A stretch of DNA of 64,000 bases from Agromyces sp. H17E-10 (GTDB lineage: Bacteria; Actinomycetota; Actinomycetes; Actinomycetales; Microbacteriaceae). The notes below the pieces were generated by a model. It did no database searches. It was given only the letters and a program-made list of their open reading frames with translations, and was not told the origin of the DNA. The stretch lies in NCBI RefSeq assembly GCF_022919715.1, contig NZ_CP095042.1:3224001-3288000 (forward strand), in the 5' to 3' direction. How positions within the stretch are numbered: position 1 is the first letter of the stretch; each line of letters starts with the position of its first letter. This document shows, piece after piece, positions 51,331 to 60,177 of the stretch. Position numbers and translations under genes: made by a program.

Positions 51331-52616
51331 CCCGCATCGACCCGGCCCTCCCGTCCAACGGCGAGCCCGTGACGGCTCCCGCCGTCTTCGCCGAACCCAC
51401 CCGCCGCATCGGCGCCGGATGGATCGCGTCGTTCGCGACGGTCTGGCTCGGCATCTGGATGGCGCAGCTCACGCCCGTGCAGCTGCTGCTGCCCGCGCAG
51501 ATCGACCGCGAGCTGCAGCCCGAGCACTGGGTCGACTCGGTCGTCGCGTTCGGCACCATCTCGGGCATCGCCGCGATCGCGACGATCATCGCCTACCCGC
51601 TCACGGGAGCGATCTCCGACCGCACGACGAGTCGGTTCGGCCGCCGCCGCCCGTGGATCCTCATCGGCGCGCTCGTGTTCGCGGTCTCGCTCGTCCTCCT
51701 CGGCGTGCAGACCGAGATGTGGGCCATCGGCACGGCGTGGGTCGCGGCATCCGTCGGCTTCTGCATCATGACCGCGGCGCTCACCGCGACGATCTCCGAC
51801 CAGGTGCCCGTGAACCAGCGCGGGTTCGTCTCGGGCTGGATGTCGGCGCCGCAGGCGGTCGGCATCATCGTCGGCCTCATCCTCGTCACCGAACTCGTGA
51901 CCGACGCCGCACTCGGTTACGTGCTGCTCGCGGTGCTGCTCGTCGTGCTCGCGGTGCCGTTCCTCACCCGCCACGACGAACCGCTCGCGACCGAGCTGCG
52001 CACCCCCATGACCCTGCGCATGATCATCTCGGGCTTCTGGATCAGCCCGCGCAGGTATCCCGACTTCGGCTGGACGCTGCTCAGCCGCGTGCTCGTCTCG
52101 ACCGGCAACGCGCTCGGCACGAGCCTCTTGCTCTACTTCCTCATGTTCCAGCTGAAGGACGAGCACGCCGAGGACGACCTCATCGTGCTGACGCTCGTCT
52201 ACATGGTCTTCGTGATCCTCGCCTCGCTCGTGGGCGGCAAGCTCTCCGACAAGCTCGGCCGCCGCAAGCAGTTCGTCTTCGTCGCCTCGGCGCTGCAGGG
52301 CGCTGCGGCCCTCCTGCTCGCGCTCTTCCCCGACCTCACGGTCGCGATGATCGCCGCGGGCATGCTCGGCCTCGGCTACGGCTGCTTCCTCTCGGTCGAC
52401 CAGGCGCTCGCGACGCAGGTGCTGCCGGACGCGGCGAGCCGAGGCAAGGACCTCGGCATCATGAACATCGCGTCAGCCGTGCCGCAGGCCGTCGCGCCGA
52501 TGATCGGCGCTGCCGCGGTGGTCGTGTCGGGCTCGTTCATGCTCGTCTTCCTGCTCGGGGCGGCGCTGTCGACCGCGGGGGCGTTCGCCGTCGCACGGGT
52601 GAGGAGCGTGCGCTGA
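51327..52616 (+). CDS. MFS transporter
   Basis: Major facilitator protein of 429 residues with twelve predicted helices. The loop 2-3 motif GAISDRTTSRFGRRRPWILIG and its repeat in the second half (GGKLSDKLGRRKQFVFVASALQG) are standard. The sequence resembles the sugar/glycoside-cation group (GPH or sucrose-type) as much as drug exporters, and WMSAPQAVGIIVG is notable. Coupled by overlaps to the regulator before it and the PLP enzyme after it. The cargo is presumably the substrate or product of the two downstream enzymes. Confidence 0.9.
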   Translation: MTRIDPALPSNGEPVTAPAVFAEPTRRIGAGWIASFATVWLGIWMAQLTPVQLLLPAQIDRELQPEHWVDSVVAFGTISGIAAIATIIAYPLTGAISDRTTSRFGRRRPWILIGALVFAVSLVLLGVQTEMWAIGTAWVAASVGFCIMTAALTATISDQVPVNQRGFVSGWMSAPQAVGIIVGLILVTELVTDAALGYVLLAVLLVVLAVPFLTRHDEPLATELRTPMTLRMIISGFWISPRRYPDFGWTLLSRVLVSTGNALGTSLLLYFLMFQLKDEHAEDDLIVLTLVYMVFVILASLVGGKLSDKLGRRKQFVFVASALQGAAALLLALFPDLTVAMIAAGMLGLGYGCFLSVDQALATQVLPDAASRGKDLGIMNIASAVPQAVAPMIGAAAVVVSGSFMLVFLLGAALSTAGAFAVARVRSVR

Positions 52617-53866
52617 TGACGACGCTCGACCTGCGCAAGGCCGGTTCGGCGGTCGCGGATGCCGCGAACTGGCGCGACCCCGCCGGCTACTGGCCGCGAC
52701 TCACGGAGGCGACGGCCCACCTCGACGCGCCGATCGGTGCGCTGCACCTCGGCGCCCTGCGCCACAACGCCCTCGACATGCTGCGCCGTGCGAACGGCAC
52801 CCCGATCCGGGTCGCGTCGAAGTCCATCCGCGTGCGCGGCGTCATCGAGGCGCTGCTCGAGCTGCCCGGCTACCGCGGTGTGCTCGCCTACACGCTCGCC
52901 GAGGCGCTCTGGTTGGCCGACACCGTCGACGACGTCGTCGTCGGCTATCCGACGGCCGAGCGCGGCAGCATCCGGCGCCTCGCGACCGACCCCGACTTCG
53001 CGGCACGGGTGACGCTCATGGTCGACTCGCCCGCGCAGCTCGACCTCGTCGACGCGGTGCTGCCGCCCGGCAAGCGCGAGACGATCCGAGTCTGCCTCGA
53101 GCTCGACGCCTCCTGGGACGCCCCCGTGCTGGGCCACCTCGGCGTCCGACGCTCGCCCGTGCACGAGCCCGCCGACGCGCGGGCGCTCGCCGCATACATC
53201 GCGAAGCGCCCGGGCTTCGAGCTCGTCGGCATGATGTCGTACGAGGCGCAGATCGCGGGCGTCGTGAACCGGCCGGAGGGCCGGCCCGTCGACGGTGCCG
53301 TGAACCGGTGGATGCAGTCGCGCTCGATGCCCGAGCTCCTCGAGCGCCGGTCGCGTGCCGTCGCGGCGGTGCGCGAGATCGCCGACCTCGAGTTCGTCAA
53401 CGGCGGCGGCACGGGCTCGCTCGAGCGCACCTCGGCCGATCCGTCGGTGACCGAGATCGCCGCGGGGTCGGGCCTCTTCGGCGGGCACCTCTTCGACGGC
53501 TACGAGCACTTCACGCCGGCGCCGGCGGCCGCCTTCGCGCTCGACGTCGTGCGCCGCCCGAGCCCGAAGCACGCGACGATCCTCGGCGGCGGCTGGGTCG
53601 CGTCCGGTCCGCCGGCACCCGACCGGCTGCCGCGCATCGTGTGGCCCGAGGGACTCGTGATGGAGCCCCGGGAGATGGCCGGCGAGGTGCAGACCCCGGT
53701 CTCCGGTCGTGCGGCGCGACGGCTCGCGGTGGGCGACCGCGTGTGGTTCCGGCACACCAAGTCGGGCGAGCTCGCCGAGCACCTGAACGAGTTCGCCGTC
53801 GTCGACGGCGACGAGACCGTGGCGAGGATCCCGACTTATCGGGGAGAAGGGATGGCGTTCCTGTGA
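52616..53866 (+). CDS. alanine-racemase-fold PLP enzyme (amino acid deaminase/aldolase)
   Basis: A 416-residue fold-type III PLP protein similar to D-threonine aldolase and D-serine dehydratase. The likely Schiff-base lysine is Lys69 in RVASKSIRV. The barrel continues with LVGMMSYEAQIAGV and VNGGGTGSLE. The C-terminal domain has GDRVWFRHTKSGELAEHLNEF, where D-threonine aldolases carry a His-x-Cys metal site; the Cys is missing here, so the metal and reaction may differ. The start overlaps the MFS stop and the stop overlaps the flavoenzyme start. Confidence 0.87.
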   Translation: MTTLDLRKAGSAVADAANWRDPAGYWPRLTEATAHLDAPIGALHLGALRHNALDMLRRANGTPIRVASKSIRVRGVIEALLELPGYRGVLAYTLAEALWLADTVDDVVVGYPTAERGSIRRLATDPDFAARVTLMVDSPAQLDLVDAVLPPGKRETIRVCLELDASWDAPVLGHLGVRRSPVHEPADARALAAYIAKRPGFELVGMMSYEAQIAGVVNRPEGRPVDGAVNRWMQSRSMPELLERRSRAVAAVREIADLEFVNGGGTGSLERTSADPSVTEIAAGSGLFGGHLFDGYEHFTPAPAAAFALDVVRRPSPKHATILGGGWVASGPPAPDRLPRIVWPEGLVMEPREMAGEVQTPVSGRAARRLAVGDRVWFRHTKSGELAEHLNEFAVVDGDETVARIPTYRGEGMAFL

Positions 53867-55209
53867 CCGCGACCGGAGCAACATGGCGCAACTGGGGCAG
53901 GACCGAGGCGGTGCGGCCGCTGCGCGTCGAGCGCCCCGACACGGCCGAGGCCGTGCAGCGGGCGGTGCAGTCGGCCACCGCGTCGGGGCTGCGCATCAAG
54001 CCCGTCGGTTCGGGCCACAGCTTCACGGGCATCGCCGTCGCGCCGGGCGTGCAGCTCGACCTCGCCGACCTGTCGGGCGTCGTCGACGCCGACGTGGCCA
54101 CCGGACGGGTCACGCTGCGGGCGGGCACCAAGCTGCACCACCTGCCGGCGCTCCTCACCCCGTACGGCCTCGCCCTCGCGAACATGGGCGACATCGACCG
54201 GCAGTCGATCTCGGGCGCGACCTCGACGGGTACGCACGGCACCGGCCTCGGCTTCGGCGGGCTCGCGACGCAGATCGTCGCGGCGAAGCTCGTCACCGGC
54301 ACGGGAGAGCTCATCACGGTGAGCGAGACCGAGCGCCCCGAACTGCTGCCGGCCGTGAGGCTCGGCCTCGGCGCCCTCGGGGTGCTCGTCGAACTCACCC
54401 TGCAGCTCGTGCCACGGTACGTGCTGCACGCCGTCGAGCGGCCCGAACCGCTGGCCGAGGTGCTCGACGCCTGGGAGGAGCGGGTGCGCGGCGCCGACCA
54501 CTTCGAGTTCTACTGGCATCCGCACACCGAGCTCGCGATGACCAAGACCAACACGCGACTGCCCGGCGACGCACCGCGCAAGCCCCTCGGCCGAGTCTCG
54601 CGGTGGCTCGACGACGAACTGCTCGCGAACGGCGTGTTCCGCGGGGTGTGCGCCCTCGGCACCGTCGCGCCCGGGGTCATCCCGCCGTTCGCCCGCCTCG
54701 TCGACAAGGTGCAGAGCGGGCGGGACTTCGCCGACTTCTCGCCCAAGGTGTTCGTCACCAACCGCACCGTGCGGTTCCGCGAGATGGAGTACGCGATCCC
54801 GCTTGCCGAGGTGCCGGAGGCACTGCGCGAGGTGCGGGCGCTCATCGAACGCAAGGGCTGGCGCATCAGCTTCCCGGTCGAGGTGCGCGCCGCAGCGGCC
54901 GACGAGAACTGGCTCTCGACGGCGCACGGTCGAGAGTCGGGCTACATCGCCGTGCACCGGTACTTCCGCGAGGACCAGCGTGAGTATTTCGCCGCGGTCG
55001 AGGACATCATGCGCGGCCACGGCGGGCGCCCGCACTGGGGCAAGATGCACACGCAGACCGCCGACACCCTCCGCGAGGTGTACCCGCGATTCGGCGACTT
55101 CCTCGCGGTGCGAGACGAGCTCGACCCCGAGCGCCGGTTCGCCAACCCGTACCTCGACCGCGTGCTCGGCGCCGACGTCGCGGTGCGCGGCGTCGCCGAC
55201 GCGCGCTGA
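53863..55209 (+). CDS. D-arabinono-1,4-lactone oxidase-type flavoprotein
   Basis: VAO/PCMH-family FAD oxidoreductase of 448 residues. The N-terminal FAD domain has KPVGSGHSFTGIA, where His52 is placed like the covalent flavin anchor of aldonolactone oxidases, then MGDIDRQSISGATSTGTHGTG. The C-terminal ALO domain ends with PHWGKMHTQTADTLREVYPRFGDFLAVRDELDPERRFANPYLDRVLG. Substrates in known relatives are sugar lactones or alditols. The GTG start overlaps the aldolase stop (GTGA). Last gene of the operon, followed by a strong terminator. Confidence 0.9.
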   Translation: MTATGATWRNWGRTEAVRPLRVERPDTAEAVQRAVQSATASGLRIKPVGSGHSFTGIAVAPGVQLDLADLSGVVDADVATGRVTLRAGTKLHHLPALLTPYGLALANMGDIDRQSISGATSTGTHGTGLGFGGLATQIVAAKLVTGTGELITVSETERPELLPAVRLGLGALGVLVELTLQLVPRYVLHAVERPEPLAEVLDAWEERVRGADHFEFYWHPHTELAMTKTNTRLPGDAPRKPLGRVSRWLDDELLANGVFRGVCALGTVAPGVIPPFARLVDKVQSGRDFADFSPKVFVTNRTVRFREMEYAIPLAEVPEALREVRALIERKGWRISFPVEVRAAAADENWLSTAHGRESGYIAVHRYFREDQREYFAAVEDIMRGHGGRPHWGKMHTQTADTLREVYPRFGDFLAVRDELDPERRFANPYLDRVLGADVAVRGVADAR

Positions 55210-55217
55210 ACACGACG

Positions 55218-55270
55218 GAGGGCGGATGCCTCGACCGGCGCCACGGCGCACGGACGAGGCATCCGCCCTC
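55218..55270. terminator. bidirectional terminator containing GGATGCC/GGCATCC
   Basis: GAGGGCGGATGCCTCG (55218-55233) and its complement (55255-55270) form a 16-bp perfect stem. The 21-nt loop contains a GGCGCC-type inner pairing. It lies between the convergent flavoenzyme and protease genes. Confidence 0.82.
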
Positions 55271-55284
55271 GTCGGTTCAGCCGG

Positions 55285-56136
55285 TCAGAGACCGAAGCCG
55301 GCCAGCCACTCGTCGACCACGGGGATCTCGACGCGCTGGTAGCCGCCGAGGTAGCGGCAGTTGGACGTGTACCCGTAGCTCGTCACCGCGACGAGCTCGC
55401 CGTCGTAGAAGACCGGTCCGCCCGAGTCGCCGAAGCAGGTGCCGCCGGTGCCCCACGGGTCCTTCTCGTTGCCGTTCGTCTGCAGGATCTGCGGCGTGAG
55501 CTTCTGCCCGGGCATGTCGACGTAGCGGCGCAGGATCGGATAGCTCTCGGGCTCGGGCTTCATGTTGTCGCCCTCCTGCCGGACCTCGGTGCCGTACCCG
55601 ACCGCGGTGAACAGCGTCTTCGACAACGCCTTCTGCGGGATCGTGTCGAGGGTGCCCGTCTCGGCGATCTGCGGATAGCCGTCGCCGTGCGAGGCGACCG
55701 GCTGGTCGAGCACGATCACGCCGACGTCGTTCCAGTTCTTCTGGTCGGTGAAGTCCGAGTACTGCGGGTGCGTGTAGGCCGTGCCCCAGATGTAGCCGGC
55801 GGCCGTGAGCTCTGCGCCGGTGTAGCCCGACTCGGGGTCCTCGGCGGTCGGGAGGAAGCTCGGCGGCGCGTCGTCGAGGAACTCGTCGAACGTGACGAGG
55901 GTCTTGCCGAGGGTGCCGAGCGTGCAGTGGGCCGCAGTGATGACGACCGTCGGCGAGACGAGCGTGGCACTGCAGCGGTAGCGACCGGTGCTGTCGTAGA
56001 ACGCGATCAGCCCGACGTCGGGGTGGAGCCCGTCGTCGGCGGTGCCGCCGGTCGACGCCTGGGCGGGAGCCGCGCCGATGGCGAGACCGCAGACGGTTGC
56101 GAGGGCCGCGAAGGCCGCGAGGAGTTTGGTGCGCAT
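55285..56136 (-). CDS. secreted trypsin-like serine protease
   Basis: A 283-residue S1-family protein. Signal peptide 1 to about 27 (AQA-ST). Catalytic His70 (ITAAHC), Asp137 (WNDVGVIVLD) and Ser238 (GGTCFGDSGGPVF). Paired Cys flank the serine. A short, non-basic pre-segment suggests little or no propeptide. GGAAGAG precedes the ATG at 56136; an ATG ten codons upstream is possible. It is separate from the ABC exporter upstream (83-bp gap). Extracellular, substrate unknown. Confidence 0.9.
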   Translation of the reverse strand: MRTKLLAAFAALATVCGLAIGAAPAQASTGGTADDGLHPDVGLIAFYDSTGRYRCSATLVSPTVVITAAHCTLGTLGKTLVTFDEFLDDAPPSFLPTAEDPESGYTGAELTAAGYIWGTAYTHPQYSDFTDQKNWNDVGVIVLDQPVASHGDGYPQIAETGTLDTIPQKALSKTLFTAVGYGTEVRQEGDNMKPEPESYPILRRYVDMPGQKLTPQILQTNGNEKDPWGTGGTCFGDSGGPVFYDGELVAVTSYGYTSNCRYLGGYQRVEIPVVDEWLAGFGL

Positions 56137-56218
56137 CGCTCTCTTCCGTTCGAGGGGCAGTGCCATGATCTTGCCCGTCGACGACCGCGGTTGTCGAGAG
56201 CCGCGCACGAATACTGCG

Positions 56219-56953
56219 TCAGGGCGTGCGGCGACGCAACGTGATCGATCCGACGACGATCGAGCCGACGATCCACGCGCCGATCGCGAGGATCCGCACC
56301 ATGATCCACTCGGCCGACTCGCTGTCGGCGGCGACGGCCTGCAGCGCATCGATCGCGTAGCTGAGCGGCAGCCAGTCGCTGATCTCCTCGAGGCCGGCGG
56401 GCAGCTGGTCGCGGGGAATGAAGATGCCGCCGAGCAGGATCTGCGGGAACACGATGAGCGGCATGAACTGCACGACCTGGAACTCGGTGCGCGCGAACGC
56501 GCTCGCGAGCAGCCCGAGCGCCGTGCCGAGCAGGGCGTCGGCGACCGCGACGGCGAACAGCAGCCAGATCGAGCCCTCGATCTCGAGCCCGCACACCCAG
56601 ACCGCGAACGACACGACGATCGCGGTCTGGAAGACGGCGAGCAGGCCGAACGCGAGCGCATAGCCGAGGATGAAGTCGCCCTTGCCGAGCGGCATCGAGA
56701 GCAGGCGCTCGAGCGTGCCGCTGCGGCGCTCCCGAAGAGTCGCGATGCTCGTCACGAGGAACATGACGATGAACGGGAACAGCGCGATCATCGCGGGCCC
56801 GATGTCGGCGAACACGTCGGTGTCGGTGAAGATCCAGGCGACGAGGCCGACGAGCAGGCTCGGCACGACGAGCAGCAGCCCGATCGTGCGCGGGTCGTGC
56901 CGGATCTGGCCGAGCACCCGGCCGGTCGTCGCGAGGGTGCGTGCGGGGGTCAT
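56219..56953 (-). CDS. ABC-2 type transporter permease
   Basis: A 244-residue membrane protein with six predicted helices. The pattern TLRERRSGTLERLLSMPLGKGDFILGYALAFG and FPQILLGGIFIPRDQLPAGLEEISDWLPLSYAIDALQAV is that of DrrB-type ABC-2 exporters. Its ATG overlaps the stop of the ATPase gene, so the two subunits are coupled. Cargo unknown; relatives export drugs or lipids. Confidence 0.92.
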   Translation of the reverse strand: MTPARTLATTGRVLGQIRHDPRTIGLLLVVPSLLVGLVAWIFTDTDVFADIGPAMIALFPFIVMFLVTSIATLRERRSGTLERLLSMPLGKGDFILGYALAFGLLAVFQTAIVVSFAVWVCGLEIEGSIWLLFAVAVADALLGTALGLLASAFARTEFQVVQFMPLIVFPQILLGGIFIPRDQLPAGLEEISDWLPLSYAIDALQAVAADSESAEWIMVRILAIGAWIVGSIVVGSITLRRRTP

Positions 56954-57843
56954 CGCGTCTCCTCCTCGTCGGTCGCTCCCTGACCCCGTCGAAGGGGTGC
57001 CGCCGCGGATGCCTCGGCCGAATGCCGCCCCGGACCGCCGGGCGCCGCGTCGTCTGGCGATCGCAGGTCGGGCTCGCCGCGGTCGATGAGCCGGAGGAAC
57101 GCGGTCTCGACGTCGTCGGTGCCGGTCACCTCGAGCACGCCCTGCACGGTGTCGTCGGCGAGCAGCGCGCCGTCGCGCATGAGCAGCAGCCGGTCGCACC
57201 GCTTCGCCTCGTCCATCACGTGGCTCGACACGAGCAGGGTGCGGCCCTCGTCGGCGAGCCGCCGGAACATGCCCCAGAGCTCGACGCGCAGCACGGGATC
57301 GAGCCCGACGGTCGGTTCGTCGAGCACGAGCAGCTCCGGGTCGCCGAGCAGCGCGGCGGCGAGCGAGACGCGACCCCGTTGGCCGCCCGAGAGGGTGCCG
57401 ACGAGCCGACCCGCGACCGAACCGAGGTCGGTGCGCTCGATGACGCGGTCGACGTCGGATGCGGGAGCGCCGAGCACCCGCCGGAAGTACGAGATGTTCT
57501 GCCGCACGGTGAGGTCGTCGTAGACACTCGCCTGCTGGGTCACGTAGCCGACACGTCGTCGCAGGTCGCGGCTGCCCGCGGGCAGACCGAGCACCTCGAT
57601 GCGGCCCGACTTCACGACCTGCACGCCGACGATCGAGCGCATGAGCGTCGTCTTGCCGCTGCCGCTCGGACCGAGGAGCCCGACGATCATGCCGCTCGGC
57701 ACGGCGAGCGAGAGGCCGTCGAGCACCGGGGCGCCGCCGCGCACCACGCGGAGGTCTTCGGCGATGATCGCCGCGCCGGCTCCGCCGACGGCGTGCGCTC
57801 CGCCGTGGTGCGTCGGCCCCGGGGCATCCGAGCTATTCATCAT
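56950..57843 (-). CDS. ABC transporter ATP-binding protein (DrrA type)
   Basis: A 297-residue ATPase. Walker A GPSGSGKTT at residues 58-66, signature TLSGGQRGRVSLAAALLG, Walker B LLVLDEPTVGLDPVLR, H-loop SSHVMDEAKRC. The C-terminal part ends in a disordered Ala/Glu/Arg tail. The ATG at 57843 is 6 nt after ACTATT (complement of 57850-57855), so the mRNA is probably leaderless. A CTATTCA-N8-TGAATAG dyad covers the -10 and the start codon. Together with the upstream TetR gene this is a self-contained exporter module. Confidence 0.92.
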   Translation of the reverse strand: MMNSSDAPGPTHHGGAHAVGGAGAAIIAEDLRVVRGGAPVLDGLSLAVPSGMIVGLLGPSGSGKTTLMRSIVGVQVVKSGRIEVLGLPAGSRDLRRRVGYVTQQASVYDDLTVRQNISYFRRVLGAPASDVDRVIERTDLGSVAGRLVGTLSGGQRGRVSLAAALLGDPELLVLDEPTVGLDPVLRVELWGMFRRLADEGRTLLVSSHVMDEAKRCDRLLLMRDGALLADDTVQGVLEVTGTDDVETAFLRLIDRGEPDLRSPDDAAPGGPGRHSAEASAAAPLRRGQGATDEEETR

Positions 57844-57879
57844 GTGCTGAATAGTTCGCCTCCGCGGGCGCGATGTCAA
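57833..57879 (-). promoter_or_regulatory. exporter promoter with TetR operator over the start codon
   Basis: TTGACA (complement of 57874-57879) overlaps the TetR stop codon, with 18 bp to ACTATT (57855-57850). The dyad CTATTCA (57833-57839)-N8-TGAATAG (57848-57854) covers -10, start site and ATG. Confidence 0.7.
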
Positions 57880-58496
57880 GACCCGGGCGGACGTCCGGTC
57901 AGGTGCCACTGCACCGCCGGCCCGACGCGCGCGACGAGCTCGTCGGTCGGCAGGGAGGCGAGCGGCTCGAACTCGAGCACGTAGCGCACCATGATGACAC
58001 CGACGAGCTGCGAGGCGGCGAGCTCGGCGCGCAGTTCGGCATCGGCGGCATCGCCGAGATGCTCGGCGATGCGGTGCATGATCTCGCGCCTGAGGAACTC
58101 CCGCAGCATCCGCGACACCGGACCCTGCCCGATGGCCGAGCGCAGTGCGGCGACCGCGGCCGGGCGCACCGTCGCGGAGTCCCACGCGGTGATCACCGCG
58201 CGCACGAGGCGTTCGCCGAGATCGTCGAGCGGGCCCTCGAGCGCGGTCTGCACCAGGCGGTCGGGCTGCAACGGCACCTCGACGACCTCGGTGACGAGCT
58301 GCTGCTTGTCGTCGAAGTAGTGGTGCACGAGCGCCGGGTCGACCCCGGCGCGGCGCGCGATCGCCCGCATCGACGCCGCCTCGTACCCGCGCTCGCCGAA
58401 CTCCTCGGTCGCGGCCGCCAGGATGCGGGCTCGCGTGTCGCCCGGTCTCGCGCCCTTCGGGCGGCCGGGGCGGCGTCGGGGGGTGCGCTCGCTCAC
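57876..58496 (-). CDS. TetR-family regulator of the ABC exporter
   Basis: A 206-residue regulator with a basic RRRPGRPKGARPGD start, HTH at about residues 20-65 (TRARILAAATEEFGERGYEAASMRAIARRAGVDPALVHHYFDDKQQL) and a TetR_C-type ligand domain. The GTG start at 58496 is 7 nt after TAGGCT (complement of 58504-58509), so it is probably leaderless. It stands directly upstream of the exporter genes on the same strand and presumably binds the dyad at their start. Confidence 0.9.
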   Translation of the reverse strand: MSERTPRRRPGRPKGARPGDTRARILAAATEEFGERGYEAASMRAIARRAGVDPALVHHYFDDKQQLVTEVVEVPLQPDRLVQTALEGPLDDLGERLVRAVITAWDSATVRPAAVAALRSAIGQGPVSRMLREFLRREIMHRIAEHLGDAADAELRAELAASQLVGVIMVRYVLEFEPLASLPTDELVARVGPAVQWHLTGRPPGS

Positions 58497-58576
58497 GTTC
58501 CTGAGCCTATCCCCGGAGGCCCCCCGGGGGTTCCTCCGAGTCTCATGGGAAGGCCGTTCGGCGCGGAGTGCGATCG

Positions 58577-58629
58577 GTAGGATTGCTTTGAGCCCCTGAT
58601 CTCTGCCGAACGCGCTAGGAGTCCGTGCC
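58577..58629 (+). promoter_or_regulatory. lemA promoter and leader
   Basis: TAGGAT at about 58577-58582 is a -10 candidate. The leader of about 45 nt ends with TAGGAGTCC before the ATG. Confidence 0.4.
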
Positions 58630-59196
58630 ATGGAATGGCTGATCCCCGTCATCATCGTCGTCGCGCTCGTGGTGATCATCGGCATCTACCTGTGGGCCAC
58701 GTACAACTCGCTCGTCACGCTCAACGTGCGCGTCGACGAGGCGTGGAGCGACATCACGGTGCAGCTGAAGCGCCGCGCCGACCTGATCCCGAACCTCATC
58801 GAGGCGGTCAAGGGCTACGCCGCGCACGAGAAGAGCGTCTTCGAGTCGGTGACGCAGGCACGCGCCGAGACCCTGCAGGCGCAGGGGCCGGCCGAGGCGG
58901 GCGTCGCCGAGAACCACATGCAGCAGGCGCTGAAGTCGATCTTCGCGGTCGCCGAGGCGTACCCGCAGCTGCAGGCGAGCCAGAACTTCCTGCAGCTGCA
59001 GGCCGAGCTCGTCGACACCGAAGACAAGATCCAGGCCTCGCGCCGGTTCTACAACGGCGGCGTGCGCGAGCTGAACACGAAGATCAAGGTGTTCCCGAAC
59101 ACGCTCTTCGTGCGCGGACTGGGCTTCCACGAGCGCGACTTCTTCGAGGTCACCGAGGCGGCGTCGATCGCCGAGCCTCCGCGCGTGCAGTTTTGA
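58630..59196 (+). CDS. lemA: LemA family protein
   Basis: A 188-residue protein with an N-terminal membrane helix (3-23) and a helical bundle. The YNSLVTLNVRVDEAWSDITVQLKRRADLIPNLIEAVKGYAAHEKSVFESVTQAR block is the LemA signature. The role is poorly known; it commonly pairs with an M48 (HtpX-like) protease gene, as here. AGGAGTCC precedes the ATG. Confidence 0.94.
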   Translation: MEWLIPVIIVVALVVIIGIYLWATYNSLVTLNVRVDEAWSDITVQLKRRADLIPNLIEAVKGYAAHEKSVFESVTQARAETLQAQGPAEAGVAENHMQQALKSIFAVAEAYPQLQASQNFLQLQAELVDTEDKIQASRRFYNGGVRELNTKIKVFPNTLFVRGLGFHERDFFEVTEAASIAEPPRVQF

Positions 59197-59217
59197 TGAC
59201 GGCGAAGCCGCCAGCAA

Positions 59218-59258
59218 GGTCGAGTAGCGCCGCGCGAAGCGCGACGCGTATCGAGACC
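59218..59258. repeat. REP-like palindromic repeat between lemA and htpX
   Basis: Starts GGTCGAGTAGCG, ends GTATCGAGACC, with GCGCGAAGCGCG in the middle. It is the GGTCTCGATACGC...CTACTCGACC repeat family characteristic of Microbacteriaceae genomes. It separates the lemA stop from the htpX start. Confidence 0.8.
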
Positions 59259-59270
59259 CGAGGTCGTTGA

Positions 59271-60146
59271 ATGTATCGCGCGATCGCCAAGAACAAGCGC
59301 AACACCGTCTTCATCATCCTGTTCTTCCTCGCCATCATCGGCGGGCTGGGCTGGCTGGCCGCGTTCATCTACCGAGACCCGACGATCGTCGTCGTGACCG
59401 TGGTCGTGGCGACGGGGTACGCGCTCATCCAGTACTTCACCGCCGACCGGCAGGCGCTGTCGATGTCGGGCGCCGTCGAGATCACCTCGAAGGCCGACCA
59501 TCCCCGGCTCTGGCGCACCGTCGAGAACCTCTCGATCACGACGGGCACGCCGATGCCGCGCGTCTACATCATCTCCGACCCCGCGCCGAACGCGTTCGCG
59601 ACGGGGCGCGACCCGCAGCACGCCGTCGTCGCCGCGACGACGGGCCTGCTCGAGATCATGGACGACGCCGAGCTCGAGGGCGTCATGGCGCATGAGCTCG
59701 GCCATGTGCGCAACTACGACATCCGGCTGTCGATGATCGTGTTCGGGCTCGTCGTCGCCGTGGGCTTCATCTCCGACATGTTCGTGCGCATGGCGTTCTT
59801 CGGGCGTAACAACAACAACGGCAACCCGATCGTCATGATCTTCGGGCTCGTCGCGATGCTCATCGCCCCGCTCGTCGCGAGCCTCGTGCAGCTCGCGGTC
59901 TCGCGGCAGCGCGAGTACCTCGCGGATGCCACGGGCGCGATGACGACGCGGCACCCCGACGCGCTTGCGAGCGCACTGCTGAAGCTCGAGGCCTACGGAC
60001 GGCCGATGCAGCGCCAGAACTCGTCCATGGCGCACCTCTGGATCGCCGACCCGCTGAAGCCCGGCCTCATGAGCCGGCTCTTCGCGACGCACCCGCCGAT
60101 TCCCGACCGGGTCAAGCGCCTCGAGGAGATGGGCGGCAGCTTCTAG
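59271..60146 (+). CDS. htpX: M48-family membrane metalloprotease (HtpX-like)
   Basis: A 291-residue protein. Two N-terminal helices (about 12-33 and 38-55), zinc site HELGH at residues 141-145, then two more helices and the third zinc ligand in the RQREYLADATGA block. HtpX proteases degrade misfolded membrane proteins in other bacteria. The ATG comes 13 bp after a REP-like repeat, and I see no clear ribosome binding site (GAGGTCG is nearest). Converges with the YcaQ-like gene after 31 bp. Confidence 0.92.
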   Translation: MYRAIAKNKRNTVFIILFFLAIIGGLGWLAAFIYRDPTIVVVTVVVATGYALIQYFTADRQALSMSGAVEITSKADHPRLWRTVENLSITTGTPMPRVYIISDPAPNAFATGRDPQHAVVAATTGLLEIMDDAELEGVMAHELGHVRNYDIRLSMIVFGLVVAVGFISDMFVRMAFFGRNNNNGNPIVMIFGLVAMLIAPLVASLVQLAVSRQREYLADATGAMTTRHPDALASALLKLEAYGRPMQRQNSSMAHLWIADPLKPGLMSRLFATHPPIPDRVKRLEEMGGSF

Positions 60147-60177
60147 CCGGCGCCGGCGCCGTCGCCGTCGACTCGCG

